Of a stretch of 64,000 bases of DNA, positions 55,683 through 64,000 are shown piece after piece. How positions within the stretch are numbered: position 1 is the stretch's first letter; each line of letters starts with the position of its first letter. Where the stretch lies: positions 282,020,935 through 282,084,934 of the forward strand of contig OY856186.1 of the NCBI GenBank assembly GCA_963693315.1, written 5' to 3'. The position numbers and the translations under genes are program-made. Origin of the DNA: Diogma glabrata. Taxonomy: Eukaryota; Arthropoda; Insecta; Diptera; Cylindrotomidae. The notes below the pieces were generated by a model. It ran no database searches and was not told the DNA's origin. It was given only the letters and a program-made list of their open reading frames with translations.

Positions 55683-58600
55683 TAAGCCTGTTCGTCCCGA
55701 ACAGGATCTAGCTCTCCTTTGTATAAGGCCAATCTTTTCAAATGTACGACTTTCGCTTTGCCTCGATGGCCTTTCCTAATTCTATAAACAACGTCATTCA
55801 ACTTGGTTATAATGTTGTAAGGTCCTTCCCATGCAGCTTGCAATTTTGGTGATAACCCTCGTAGCCATACTAATTGTCCTTCTTCAAAACCTTTATTATT
55901 AGATCGTATATCATATCGGGCTTTCATTCTATCACTGGTCAGTTGTATCTTCTGCCGAACAAGCTTGTGAATATCGTCAAGGTTCTCCCGGATTCGGTTG
56001 ACGTATTCTTGCGCTGACAATGATGTTGATGGTACCGCTCCAAATTTGAGGTCACCAGGGAGTCTTAAATCACTTCCGAAAATAGTTTGAGCTGGTGTCA
56101 TGGTCGTGGTGTCATGAACTGCTGATCTGTATGCCATCAAAAATAAAGGAATATGTTGATCCCAGTTACGTTGGTTCTTACTTACCACTTTTGCTAGAAA
56201 TTCCTCCAATGTAGCATTGAATCTCTCAACCATCCCATCTGACTGTGGGTGTGAAGCTGTCGTCCTGGTTTTGTTAATCCCCAGCATCTGACAAATTTCC
56301 TGGAATACAGCTGACTCGAAGTTCCGTCCCTGATCGGTGTGGATCTCCATAGGAACTCCATAGCGGCTAATCCAATTATTTATCACAGCTTCAGCGATTG
56401 TGGTTGCTTCCTGGTTGGGAATCGCACACACTTCCGGCCACTTACTGAAGTTGTCCATGATCACAAGCACATATTTATTCTGACTATCCGTTGTTGGAAA
56501 TGGTCCCGCTACATCCATTGCGATCCTTTCAAATGGAGCACCTACATTGTATTGCTTCATTTTCCCATGACTTCTTCGTGCGGGTCCTTTCACCGCCGCA
56601 CATTTATCGCATTTTTGACACCACTCCACAATTGATTGCCGAATCCCCGACCAGTAAAACCGTTGTCGTATTTTTGCAAGAGTTTTGTTGATCCCAAGAT
56701 GACCTCCACTCGTTCCTTCGTGATACTCCTTAAGTACTGCTTCTATTTTCGCTTTTGGTACCACTGTAAGGGATTGCTTTATCTTGCCATCTGAGCTTTC
56801 CCATACTCTCTTTAAACATCCATTCTCTAACTGGAGACTGTCCCATTGCGCCCAGTACGCCTTCAAAGTTGGAGTTTTATCAGAAATTTCTCCCCATACT
56901 GGTTTGCAACCCTTTTCCTTGAACTCGATGATGGGTGCAAGATCTGGATCTTCTAATTGATCTCGCTTTATGGCTTCAGCAGTCCATTCATCGTCAGGTA
57001 GCACTTGTAGTAATCGGACATCGATGATGTTCTCCTTATTTTCTTGACGACTGCAATGCTTGCATTCAACTTGACAGGGTCGTCTCGATAATGCATCAGC
57101 GTTCCCATGTGCAGTACCCTTTCGATGTTCAATGTCCAAATCGTACGCCTGCAACCGTTCGATCCAACGTGCTACTTGTCCCTCTGGATTTTTGAACTGG
57201 AGTAACCATCTTAACGCACCATGGTCAGTTCTGAGATGAAATTTCTGACCATACAAGTATTTATGGAAATGTTTGACGCATTCCACAATAGCCAATAATT
57301 CCTTTCGAGTTACGCAATAATTACGCTCTGGCTTGGATAGCATTTTGGAGAAATAAGCTATCACCTTTTCCTGACCATCTATTTTCTGCGATAGTACTCC
57401 TCCTATACCTTCATTACTGGCATCAGTATCCAAAATAAACTGAACATTTGGTATAGGATAGGACAGAATCGGAGCCGTACATAATCTCCTTCGGAGCTCT
57501 ACAAATGCTTGTTCCTGAGGTGTATTCCATTCAAATGCCTTATCTTTTCTGGTTAACTCATGTAGGCTTTTGGCAACGTTGGTGAATCCTGGCACAAACC
57601 GTCTGTAATATGTGCACAACGCAAGGAAGCTGCGTAGTTCATGTAGGTTTTTCGGTCTTGGCCAGTTCATAACTGCTGCAATCTTGTCAGAATCGGTATG
57701 AATTCCCTTTGCCGTAACCTTGTGTCCCAAGTACTTTACTTCCTCCTTGAAAAGTGAACACTTTTTGGTACTTAACTTTAAACCGGCTGCTTGCAACCTT
57801 TCCAGTACCTCCGCCAAGTTCCTCAAGTGATCATCAAAGTCTTTGCCCATGACGATGATGTCATCCAAATATACAAGGCATGTTTTCCAGTGCAAGCCTT
57901 TTAGTACCCGTTCCATTAATTTCTCGAAAGTTCCGGGTGCGTTGCATAACCCAAATGGCATGACATTAAATTGCCATAGTCCACTACCTACACTGAACGC
58001 CGTTTTCTCCCGATCTTCCTCCGCAACTTCCACCTGCCAGTAACCACTCTGCAGATCCAATGTTGAAAACAATCTTGAACCCGATAATGTATCTAGTGCA
58101 TCATCAATCCTAGGCAATGGGTAGCTATCCTTCTTAGTAACTATGTTTAGTTTCCTGTAGTCAACACAAAATCTCAAGCTCCCATCTTTCTTGCCAACCA
58201 ACACCACAGGTGAGCTCCAGGGACTGTCTGAAAGCTCAATTACACCAGCTTCTTTCATATCTCTTACCATTTTATCAGCTTCCTCTCTTTTAGCCAATGG
58301 TAATCTCCTTGGTGCTTGACGTATCGGCTTTTCTGCTCCGGTATCAATACGATGTTTCACCATATTGGTTCTGCCATTTCCTTCAGGTGAACTGCAGAAT
58401 ACAGACTTGTGTTGCTCCAACAATTGACGTACTGCTTTCTTCTGCTCTTCGGAAAGCCCTTCTGTCCATTTCTGCACAAGTTGTTCCATTTCTGCCTTTT
58501 GTTGTTCTGTGTTGACCAAGCAATTGATGTTTTTCTGCTCGCACTTTATTATTTTAGCTACCTCTTCGCATTGTCCTATGATTGATCCTTTCTTCATTGT

Positions 58601-58816
58601 TTTCTGGGTATCTGACAGATTTAAAACTCTTACTGGTATTTTGTAATCAGCATCCGATCTAACTAAGGTTTTCCCTATAACGACTTCTTTACAATTTTGA
58701 TGTTCTTCTTTGTTGGCCTCCACAACCCAGAACCTCCTTCCAATTTTCCCCAAATGATTGTTTCTGATTGGGGTGGCAGCTTTTCTCTGTGATCCAATAC
58801 TATTCGACGGACACAA
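55682..58816 (-). CDS. Element 2 Pol: RT, RNase H and integrase
   Basis: 1044 codons without interruption. RT: 'RFCVDYRKLN' (about 215-224), catalytic Asp254 in 'STLDLQSGYW', 'VMPFGLCNAPGTF', and 'YLDD' at 316-319. RNase H: Asp463, Glu506 and Asp531 in 'ILDTDASNEG', 'VTRKELLAI' and 'RTDHGALRWL'. Integrase: His699/His706 and Cys733/Cys736 for the zinc site, then Asp768, Asp828 and Glu864 (DD35E), and a GPY segment at 'WEGPYNIITKL'. Every catalytic residue is present, so these enzymes look functional. The first about 30 residues lie past the true junction with protease, which is displaced by a one-base shift near 58,730. The Met used here is therefore not the biological start. Confidence 0.95.
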   Translation of the reverse strand: MCPSNSIGSQRKAATPIRNNHLGKIGRRFWVVEANKEEHQNCKEVVIGKTLVRSDADYKIPVRVLNLSDTQKTMKKGSIIGQCEEVAKIIKCEQKNINCLVNTEQQKAEMEQLVQKWTEGLSEEQKKAVRQLLEQHKSVFCSSPEGNGRTNMVKHRIDTGAEKPIRQAPRRLPLAKREEADKMVRDMKEAGVIELSDSPWSSPVVLVGKKDGSLRFCVDYRKLNIVTKKDSYPLPRIDDALDTLSGSRLFSTLDLQSGYWQVEVAEEDREKTAFSVGSGLWQFNVMPFGLCNAPGTFEKLMERVLKGLHWKTCLVYLDDIIVMGKDFDDHLRNLAEVLERLQAAGLKLSTKKCSLFKEEVKYLGHKVTAKGIHTDSDKIAAVMNWPRPKNLHELRSFLALCTYYRRFVPGFTNVAKSLHELTRKDKAFEWNTPQEQAFVELRRRLCTAPILSYPIPNVQFILDTDASNEGIGGVLSQKIDGQEKVIAYFSKMLSKPERNYCVTRKELLAIVECVKHFHKYLYGQKFHLRTDHGALRWLLQFKNPEGQVARWIERLQAYDLDIEHRKGTAHGNADALSRRPCQVECKHCSRQENKENIIDVRLLQVLPDDEWTAEAIKRDQLEDPDLAPIIEFKEKGCKPVWGEISDKTPTLKAYWAQWDSLQLENGCLKRVWESSDGKIKQSLTVVPKAKIEAVLKEYHEGTSGGHLGINKTLAKIRQRFYWSGIRQSIVEWCQKCDKCAAVKGPARRSHGKMKQYNVGAPFERIAMDVAGPFPTTDSQNKYVLVIMDNFSKWPEVCAIPNQEATTIAEAVINNWISRYGVPMEIHTDQGRNFESAVFQEICQMLGINKTRTTASHPQSDGMVERFNATLEEFLAKVVSKNQRNWDQHIPLFLMAYRSAVHDTTTMTPAQTIFGSDLRLPGDLKFGAVPSTSLSAQEYVNRIRENLDDIHKLVRQKIQLTSDRMKARYDIRSNNKGFEEGQLVWLRGLSPKLQAAWEGPYNIITKLNDVVYRIRKGHRGKAKVVHLKRLALYKGELDPVRDEQA

Positions 58817-59189
58817 TTTGAATCTTCACCATTAAACTGGAGTGGCAACTCAACATTTCCGTACGTGAGTACTCCTTTGCCAGCATCAATAACGAATCCA
58901 TTTGGCCTCATGAAGTCCATGCCCAGGATGACTTCATCCATCCGTCAGCTACAACCACTTCATGTTGAAAGTGAGTCTTCCCGATTTCAAAGTTGACCAC
59001 TTTCTTTCCTTTAATACTTGCACTTTCGCCAGTAGCTGTCTGCATCCGGTATCTCCCTGCTGGTTTTAGTTTCCCTTTCACAATATCAGTGCGGACAATT
59101 GTATTTGTTGCTCCCGTATCTAACGTGATGACACAACTTTTTCCATCAATATTAGCCCTAACAGTAAGGCTGTCACCTCCCCTTGTCAA
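58675..59189 (-). CDS. Element 2 aspartic protease, split by a frameshift
   Basis: The frame from 59,189 has 'ITLDTGATNTIVRTD', the retropepsin active site, and continues to 'HFQHEVVVAD'. It then loses phase at about 58,938. The next frame (58,941-58,675) picks up with 'VILGMDFMRPNGFVI', the second conserved block. Protease lies in the -1 frame relative to gag, in agreement with -1 frameshift expression. The break is a single base. Confidence 0.85.
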
Positions 59190-59248
59190 TCTCGAAACTT
59201 GGATGAAGGTTATGGGGCAATCGGTTGTGGGAGCCAGCTTACGCCCCT

Positions 59249-60788
59249 TTAGGCTGACTCGTTGTAGTTTAACTGATGCGGCGATGCTCCATCGTCTTCC
59301 CTAGCTTGCTGCACCCGTCCTTCTGCTGGACGTCGCTGCATAGGCGATGCTGATCTTGCTCGTTTCCTTCTCACATCTCTGCATTCCCTCGAAATATGAC
59401 CCAACTTGCCACATAACCAGCATCGAATTCTATCACTTCTGACATTCTCTCGTGGTCTTCTGCCGGTCTCCTGGTCTCGTTGTTTTGGTTCATAACCGTT
59501 GTCATCAGCCAACTCTACCCGGCGTATTTTAATCGATGGTTTTATAATTGCTTGTGCAGTTTCATTTGTCAAGGCATAAGCAATAGTTTCAGCGAATGTT
59601 GGTTTTGGCGACAACATTATAGCTTTCCTTGTCTCAGGATCACGAATACCATCAGTAAACGCCTCGATCTTCATTTTCTCCATAAAATATGGTGGAGTAT
59701 TCGAGTGTGCCAAATGTACAAGCCTCTCCACTGCCGAGGAATAGTTCTGTAAGTGTTCTCCGTTCCGTTGCAAGCGACCTTTTAACTCGATTCTGTATAA
59801 CTCGTTATTATGGTCGCTGCCATATTTACGCTCCAACGAATTCATCACCTCTGCATAACTTTTGCGATCGTTTTCTGGTACTGCCTGTAATGCTTCAGCT
59901 GCTTCTTCTTTAAGTGCAACTATCAATGCAGCAAGACGACTTTCGGCGTTCCAAACATTTTGATCAGCTGCAGTCTCGAACTGGAACTTGAAAATACCGA
60001 AGGATGTGGTACCGTCATATGATGGTGGCTTTAGTTTAATATTTGCTATTTGTTGTACCACATGTGAAGTAACTTTATTCGTTTCAACATCTTGCAACCG
60101 TTTCTCGAAATCATCACTTTTGCAAGTACCTTTTTGTTTTCATCAAGTACTTTCTGCTCTAGCTCTTTCACCTCTTGATGAACTCTGCCTACTTCCTCCC
60201 GTAACGTAGTAGATATTTCGAGAAGTTTCTCGTCCATTATTTGCTTGACGTTCAAACTGATCTCTTCTTTGGTTGTAGCCATGTTATTGTTGACTATTTC
60301 CAGCTGTTGATTGATGTTGCTACTGATTTCTTCCTCAGTAGCAGCCATTTGTTGATTGATGTTACAACTAATTTCTTCCTTAGTAGTAGTCATATTGTAT
60401 TTACATCATCTAGTTTTTGATTCATATTGGCATTTACGGCATCCAGTTGCTGATTCATTTCCTGTTTATTGGCAACCATATTAGCATTCATCTGATGCAT
60501 GCTCAAATTCATTTGTTGCATCATAGCCATTAACTGCGTAAAATCGCAGTTTCCAGATGGTAATGTTGTTGTTGTTTCTGCAACAAAACTTTTCTTCTCA
60601 TCAGCCGCCACTAGATCATTATTTGTACTAATCACTCCAAACTGGTAACTTTCCACGTCCAATCCATTGGCTTCCATACCTTGTCGAAGCCGTAGCATTA
60701 ATTCAGTTTTGTTTCCACTTGTTGACAATCCACGTTGTTCTAGTTCCTTCTTTAACTCAAGAAACTTCAAATCACCTAATAAAACCAT
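59249..60788 (-). CDS. Element 2 Gag with SAP domain and CCHC knuckle, frame broken twice
   Basis: Three minus-strand frames form one ancestral Gag. 60,788-60,390 starts with a SAP-like DNA-binding motif (residues about 4-40, 'FLELKKELEQRGLSTSGNK') and then Met/Gln/Asn-rich helices. 60,393-60,046 holds coiled-coil repeats of the type 'TKEEISCNINQQMAATEEEI'. 60,097-59,249 has the capsid-like domain ('FKFQFETAADQNVW', 'LKGRLQRNGEHLQNY', 'EAFTDGIRDPETRKAI') and the knuckle 'CWLCGKLGHISREC'. Breaks near 60,398 and 60,118 are single-base shifts. A SAP domain at the start of Gag is less common and could tether it to DNA or chromatin (inference). Confidence 0.88.
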
Positions 60789-60805
60789 TATTAACAGCTA
60801 ACTAA

Positions 60806-60821
60806 TCCGCCGATGTCACCA
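60806..60821 (-). promoter_or_regulatory. Element 2 primer-binding site
   Basis: On the minus strand the LTR is followed by 'TTGGTGACATCGGCGGATTA'. TGG one base after the LTR fits pairing with a tRNA 3' CCA end. I do not assign the tRNA. Confidence 0.65.
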
Positions 60822-60822
60822 A

Positions 60823-61477
60823 TGTTACGTTTTTCTAACCTTACTTCGAATTGGCCTTACTCTCAATTCGATAAACGTAATTCCCAATCTCTTCCTGAGT
60901 TCGATCACTGATTAGTAAGCACAAACACCAGGTTTTATTAAGAATTCAACACCTTAATTCTGTCACAACAACAGGAAAACAATACAGCAAACAATATTCC
61001 TAACTAGAATATTCTTTTAACAGCTTCAGAAGCTCCAACGGTTTATTGTAGAAATTTCCAGTAACTCAACGTTCAAAATAATACACAAATTATTTCTACT
61101 CAAAAACACTTATAACTTTATTCACTAATTTAAAGATCACTTTTATAATTTTAACTTCACAATCGCAGGTTTAAAATAAACTAATTAAAAACTACAAGAA
61201 ACAATTTCTTTATATACATTCTGCTTAATCTCTAGAAATTTCTAGGTTACTTTTAGAAACCTTGAGAAAATATTAGAATATTCGATTATTTTACGTTACG
61301 TTAATTTGATTCATAAAATCATAAAACAAATAGACCTTAATTCTAAGAATATGTACAACAACAACAATGTTCATTTCATTAATCTGTTGTAGTATTTTGT
61401 TGATTTGATTTTCCTAGAAGTGACCGTAATCGTCTAGATTTTTCTGTAATCGTCTAGATTTTTCTGCAATCGTAACA
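60823..61477 (-). repeat. Element 2 LTR, 5' copy
   Basis: 655 bp. Compared with the 3' copy I count five substitutions and one missing T. Confidence 0.95.
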
Positions 61478-61485
61478 ATATAATT

Positions 61486-62402
61486 AATTATATATTAACG
61501 TCTCTGAATATCCGGAGATACCATGCCAACTAGGCATTATAATCAATTGAGAATTAAGTTTATTTTAGAAATTTATGAACGCTGACTTTAAACTTTTGAG
61601 GGTTAAAGTTATCAGGGAAAACCCACGAAGGTAATGAATTCCAGAGATGAGAGACTCTGTTGAAAAAGTCGCGCTGTAAGGTTGCAGTTCTACATCTAAT
61701 TATTTGAACCGTAAAAGGATGGGCTGCTACCGATGCTCTGGTATGACGCGATAGGTTTGCAGACTTAGGTAAAATCGATTTGATCTCTTCAGAAACCCGT
61801 GATCATCCATGATATATTTGTAGAAAATCGTCAAATCAGCAACATTTCTTCTGTGCTGCAAGGAATCAAGGTCGTTAGTAAGATTTGAGTTACCAATTAA
61901 TTTAACTGCTCTCTGCTGCACGGAATCAAGATACTTCAAACTACATAAGTATGCTCCACCCCATATGTGAGAACAATATTTCATGCAGGGGCGTATAAAA
62001 TATTTGTATATTAAAAGAAGCTGTTCGCTACTGAAAAATTTACGACATCGTCCTAAAAATCCCAATTTTTGAACAGCGCTCTTCGCTAGGCTAAAAATAT
62101 GAGAATTCCACTTCATATTATTTTCAACCTCAACTCCTAGAAGTTTCACGGACTCTTTCTCCATCAGAACGTTGGAATCAAACTTTAATGGAAAAGGGTT
62201 AGGTGTTGACAATCTTGAAAAATGGCAAACTTGTGTTTTTGATGTATTGAATTCAACACTGTTAGCAACACTCCAATCAAAGATAGTTTTAAGATCATCG
62301 TTTAATAAATCTATCAAATTTGATCTACAGTTATTAAGCGCTAAAGGTGAATATGATCCAGGTGCAACATGAGATGCATGAAGAGTGCTATCATCAGCAA
62401 AA
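61486..62402 (-). pseudogene. CR1/Jockey-like LINE ORF2, C-terminal half
   Basis: Minus-strand reading from 62,402 starts with 'SFADDSTLHASH' (the catalytic (F/Y)ADD box). It runs on with 'FNTSKTQVCHFS', 'VKLLGVEVENNMKWNSHI', 'YFIRPCMKYCSHIWGG' and 'RAVKLIGNSNL'. After a one-base shift near 61,727 the typical C-terminus appears ('HPFTVQIIRCRTA', then 'LWNSLPSWVF') with a stop near 61,586. A 3' UTR follows up to the element 2 insertion. The LINE lost its 5' side to a solo LTR and then to an RTE-like insertion. A diverged relative lies at 13,255-13,512 and 16,350-16,390. Confidence 0.85.
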
Positions 62403-62406
62403 CTAT

Positions 62407-63042
62407 TGTTACGATTACAGAAAAATCTAAACGATTACAGAAAAATCTAGACGATTACGGTCACATCTAGAAAAATCAAATCAACAAAATACTACAACAA
62501 ATTAATGAAATGAATATTGTTGTTGTTGTACATATTCTTACAATTACAATTATAAAACAAATGATTTTATGAATCAAATCAACGTAACGTAAAATAATCG
62601 AATATTCTAATATTTTCTCAAGGTTTCTAAAAAGTGACCTCGAAATTTCTAGAGATTAAGCAGAATGTATATAAGGAAATTACCTCTTGTAGTTTTATTT
62701 AAAACCTGCGACAGTGAAGTTAAAATTATAAAAGTGATTTTTTAAATTAGTTTTGTGAATAAAGTTTAAAGTATATTTTGTGTATTATTTTGAAAGTTTT
62801 ATTACTGAAAATTTCTACAATCACCCGTTGGGATTCTGAAGCTGTTGAAAGAATATTCTAGTTAGGAATATTGTTTGCTGTATTGTTTTTCTGTTGTTGT
62901 GAAACAATTAAGGTGTTGAATACTTAATAAAACCTGGTGTTTGTGCTTACTAATCAGTGATCGAACTCAGGAAGAGATTGGGAATTACGTTTATCGAATT
63001 GTGAGTTAGGCCAATTCGAAGTAAGGTTGGAAAAACGTAACA
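62407..63042 (+). mobile_element. Solo LTR related to element 2, opposite orientation
   Basis: 636 bp starting 'TGTTACGATTACAG' and ending 'GGAAAAACGTAACA', the reverse complement of the element 2 LTR with many differences. CTAT is repeated at 62,403-62,406 and 63,043-63,046. No internal element remains, so it is the product of LTR-LTR recombination. It is clearly older or of another subfamily than the two LTRs of element 2. Confidence 0.9.
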
Positions 63043-63046
63043 CTAT

Positions 63047-63146
63047 GAATAGGATTCATTGTTGAAACCAACAAGTCATTAATATAGATAAGAAAAAGAG
63101 TTGGAGACAAAGCGGAACCATAAGGAACTCCTGCATTATTCGAAAA
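63047..63146 (-). pseudogene. CR1/Jockey-like LINE ORF2, RT motif B fragment
   Basis: The minus-strand translation gives 'NAGVPYGSALSPTLFLIYIN' and then 'DLLVSTMNPIH', which leads directly into the FADD box at 62,402 once the solo LTR is skipped. In the usual motif 'GVPQGSxLSP' the Gln is Tyr here. The fragment is cut upstream by the RTE-like insertion at 63,147. Confidence 0.85.
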
Positions 63147-64000
63147 TTTTTTTTTTTTTTTTTTTTTTTTTCTCCTTTATCTCCATTTAGGAGCATAGGG
63201 CGTCTACTAGGCTGGACCATCTGACTCTGTTCGGGGCAATCGCTTTCAGTTCACCCCATGTCTTGCCGATTTGTTTTGCTTCAGCTAGCACCGTTTTCCT
63301 CCACGTCATGGGTGGTCTTCCAACTCTCCTTTTACCTTGTGGATTCCACTCTAGGGACATCCTTGTTATATCTTTAGCTGGTTTCCTCAGTGTGTGTCCT
63401 ATCCATCGCCATTTTCTTTGTTTTATCTCGGACTCAATGTCTAACTGCTCTGTCTGTCGTAGAAGATCCTGGTTACTGATGGTGTTCGGCCGGAAGCATT
63501 TGATCAGTCTTCTCAGGCATTTGTTCACAAACACCTGTAGTTGATTTGTGATCTTCTTTGTGTGTTTCCACGTTTCACACCCATATAGCAGTACTGACTT
63601 GACACATGCATTAAACATTCGTAGCTTTGTCTTTCTTGACAGGACGGATGCATTCCAGATCTTGTGAAGCATATTGAACGTATTTCTAGCTTTGTTAATA
63701 CGCTGACTGATATCTTCTTCAGTCCCGTCTGTTTTTGCTACAGTACAACCAAGGTACACAAATTTGCCGACTTCATCCACTTGTGTATTGTTGATGGTAA
63801 TTGGTGTTATCGTTTTGGTGTTCAATCTCATAGACTTTGTTTTCCTGATATTAATGTTGAGACCGACTTCATGTGCAAGGGCTGATAGCTTCTGTATTTT
63901 CTGCTGCATTTCCGTATGTGTGTGTGTAAGTAGACAGATGTCATCTGCGTAGTCTAGATCATTGAGCCGGCTTGTTGTGTTCCATTGGATTCCATTTGGA
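63147..64000 (-). mobile_element. RTE-like LINE, 3' part, running off the window
   Basis: A 25-base T-run (63,147-63,171) is the poly(A) tail on the minus strand. It is preceded by a very short 3' UTR of about 15 nt. Coding sequence continues to the edge. The short UTR and intact tail suggest a fairly recent retrotransposition into the CR1-like LINE. Confidence 0.85.
63187..64000 (-). CDS. RTE-like endonuclease-reverse transcriptase, C-terminal part (partial)
   Basis: Open from the window edge to the stop at 63,187, about 270 codons. It starts just before 'LNDLDYADDICLL', with the two catalytic Asp residues of RT. It continues with 'VGLNINIRKTKSM', 'FVYLGCTVAKTDGTEEDI', 'ACVKSVLLYGCETW' and the C-terminal 'RKWRWIGHTLRKP', 'GKRRVGRPPMTWRKT' and 'NRVRWSSLVDALCS'. 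This tail is shared by many RTE-type elements, often annotated as craniofacial development protein 2-like or endonuclease-reverse transcriptase. No frame break is seen in the visible part, so this is the best-preserved LINE here. Confidence 0.88.
   Translation of the reverse strand, partial: PNGIQWNTTSRLNDLDYADDICLLTHTHTEMQQKIQKLSALAHEVGLNINIRKTKSMRLNTKTITPITINNTQVDEVGKFVYLGCTVAKTDGTEEDISQRINKARNTFNMLHKIWNASVLSRKTKLRMFNACVKSVLLYGCETWKHTKKITNQLQVFVNKCLRRLIKCFRPNTISNQDLLRQTEQLDIESEIKQRKWRWIGHTLRKPAKDITRMSLEWNPQGKRRVGRPPMTWRKTVLAEAKQIGKTWGELKAIAPNRVRWSSLVDALCS

Larger units (their letters stand above)
55015..61477 (-). mobile_element. Ty3/gypsy LTR retrotransposon, element 2 (6,463 bp)
   Basis: On the minus strand: 5' LTR (60,823-61,477), primer site, gag with SAP domain and CCHC knuckle, protease, and an intact RT-RNase H-integrase frame. 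A purine-rich tract and the 3' LTR (55,015-55,670) follow. The LTRs begin TG and end CA and differ by five substitutions and one single-base indel. A 4-bp ATAT duplication flanks the element. There is no env. It inserted at the 3' end of a CR1-like LINE of the same orientation. Gag and protease are split by single-base shifts near 60,398, 60,118, 58,938 and 58,730. Confidence 0.95.

Overview
This 64 kb window is very AT-rich and looks like intergenic or heterochromatin-like DNA of an insect, most likely a dipteran. The basis is its repeat content: Ty3/gypsy LTR elements of insect type, a LOA/R1-like LINE with a C-terminal RNase H, CR1/Jockey-like and RTE-like LINEs, hAT remnants, a foldback element, MITEs, a tRNA-Lys-like SINE head, and one transposon gene with a GT-AG intron. 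I see no convincing host protein-coding gene, rRNA, functional tRNA, operon or CRISPR array. Almost every supportable coding region belongs to a mobile element.

Layout. 1-12.5 kb: AT-rich DNA with a dispersed repeat (885-1120), an approximately 170-bp tandem array (1380-1905), an approximately 90-bp array (6468-6955), a tRNA-Lys-like sequence (7633) and a duplicated segment (9.17-9.89 kb). 12.6-13 kb: a decayed reverse transcriptase. 13.3-16.4 kb: a CR1-like LINE fragment split by a DNA element with about 560-bp inverted repeats and a two-exon gene. 17.7-22.7 kb: a decayed LOA-like LINE on the minus strand. 25.1-26.8 kb: a hAT transposase remnant split by nested short elements. 30.7-31.4 kb: a MITE whose empty site survives in a paralogous repeat at about 12.05 kb. 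32.5-32.8 kb: strong palindromes.

32,814-41,996: a Ty3/gypsy element ('element 1', minus strand). It has 353-bp LTRs differing at one position, an ACGC target duplication, a tRNA-Arg-like primer site and a long, highly repetitive leader. It carries a small membrane-protein frame upstream of gag, and its pol is broken in three places. 42,044-45,852: a 3.8-kb foldback element built of sub-repeats. 46.0-50.1 kb: a pair of inverted repeats about 3.6 kb apart, with a small MITE just inside one arm. 50.9-54.9 kb: MITE-like palindromes and unassigned DNA.

55,015-61,477: a second Ty3/gypsy element ('element 2', minus strand). It has 656/655-bp LTRs, an ATAT target duplication, a gag with a SAP domain and a CCHC knuckle, and an intact 1044-residue RT-RNase H-integrase frame. 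It sits at the 3' end of a CR1/Jockey-like LINE (61.5-63.15 kb). That LINE is also interrupted by a solo LTR related to element 2 (62,407-63,042), just before its FADD catalytic box, and by an RTE-like LINE (63,147 to the window edge).

Functionally these are gag-protease-RT-RNase H-integrase cassettes (LTR elements), endonuclease-RT cassettes (LINEs) and transposase remnants, each serving its own mobility. Most are visibly broken. The near-identical LTRs of elements 1 and 2 point to recent insertions, so their single-base frame breaks are either fresh mutations or sequence errors.
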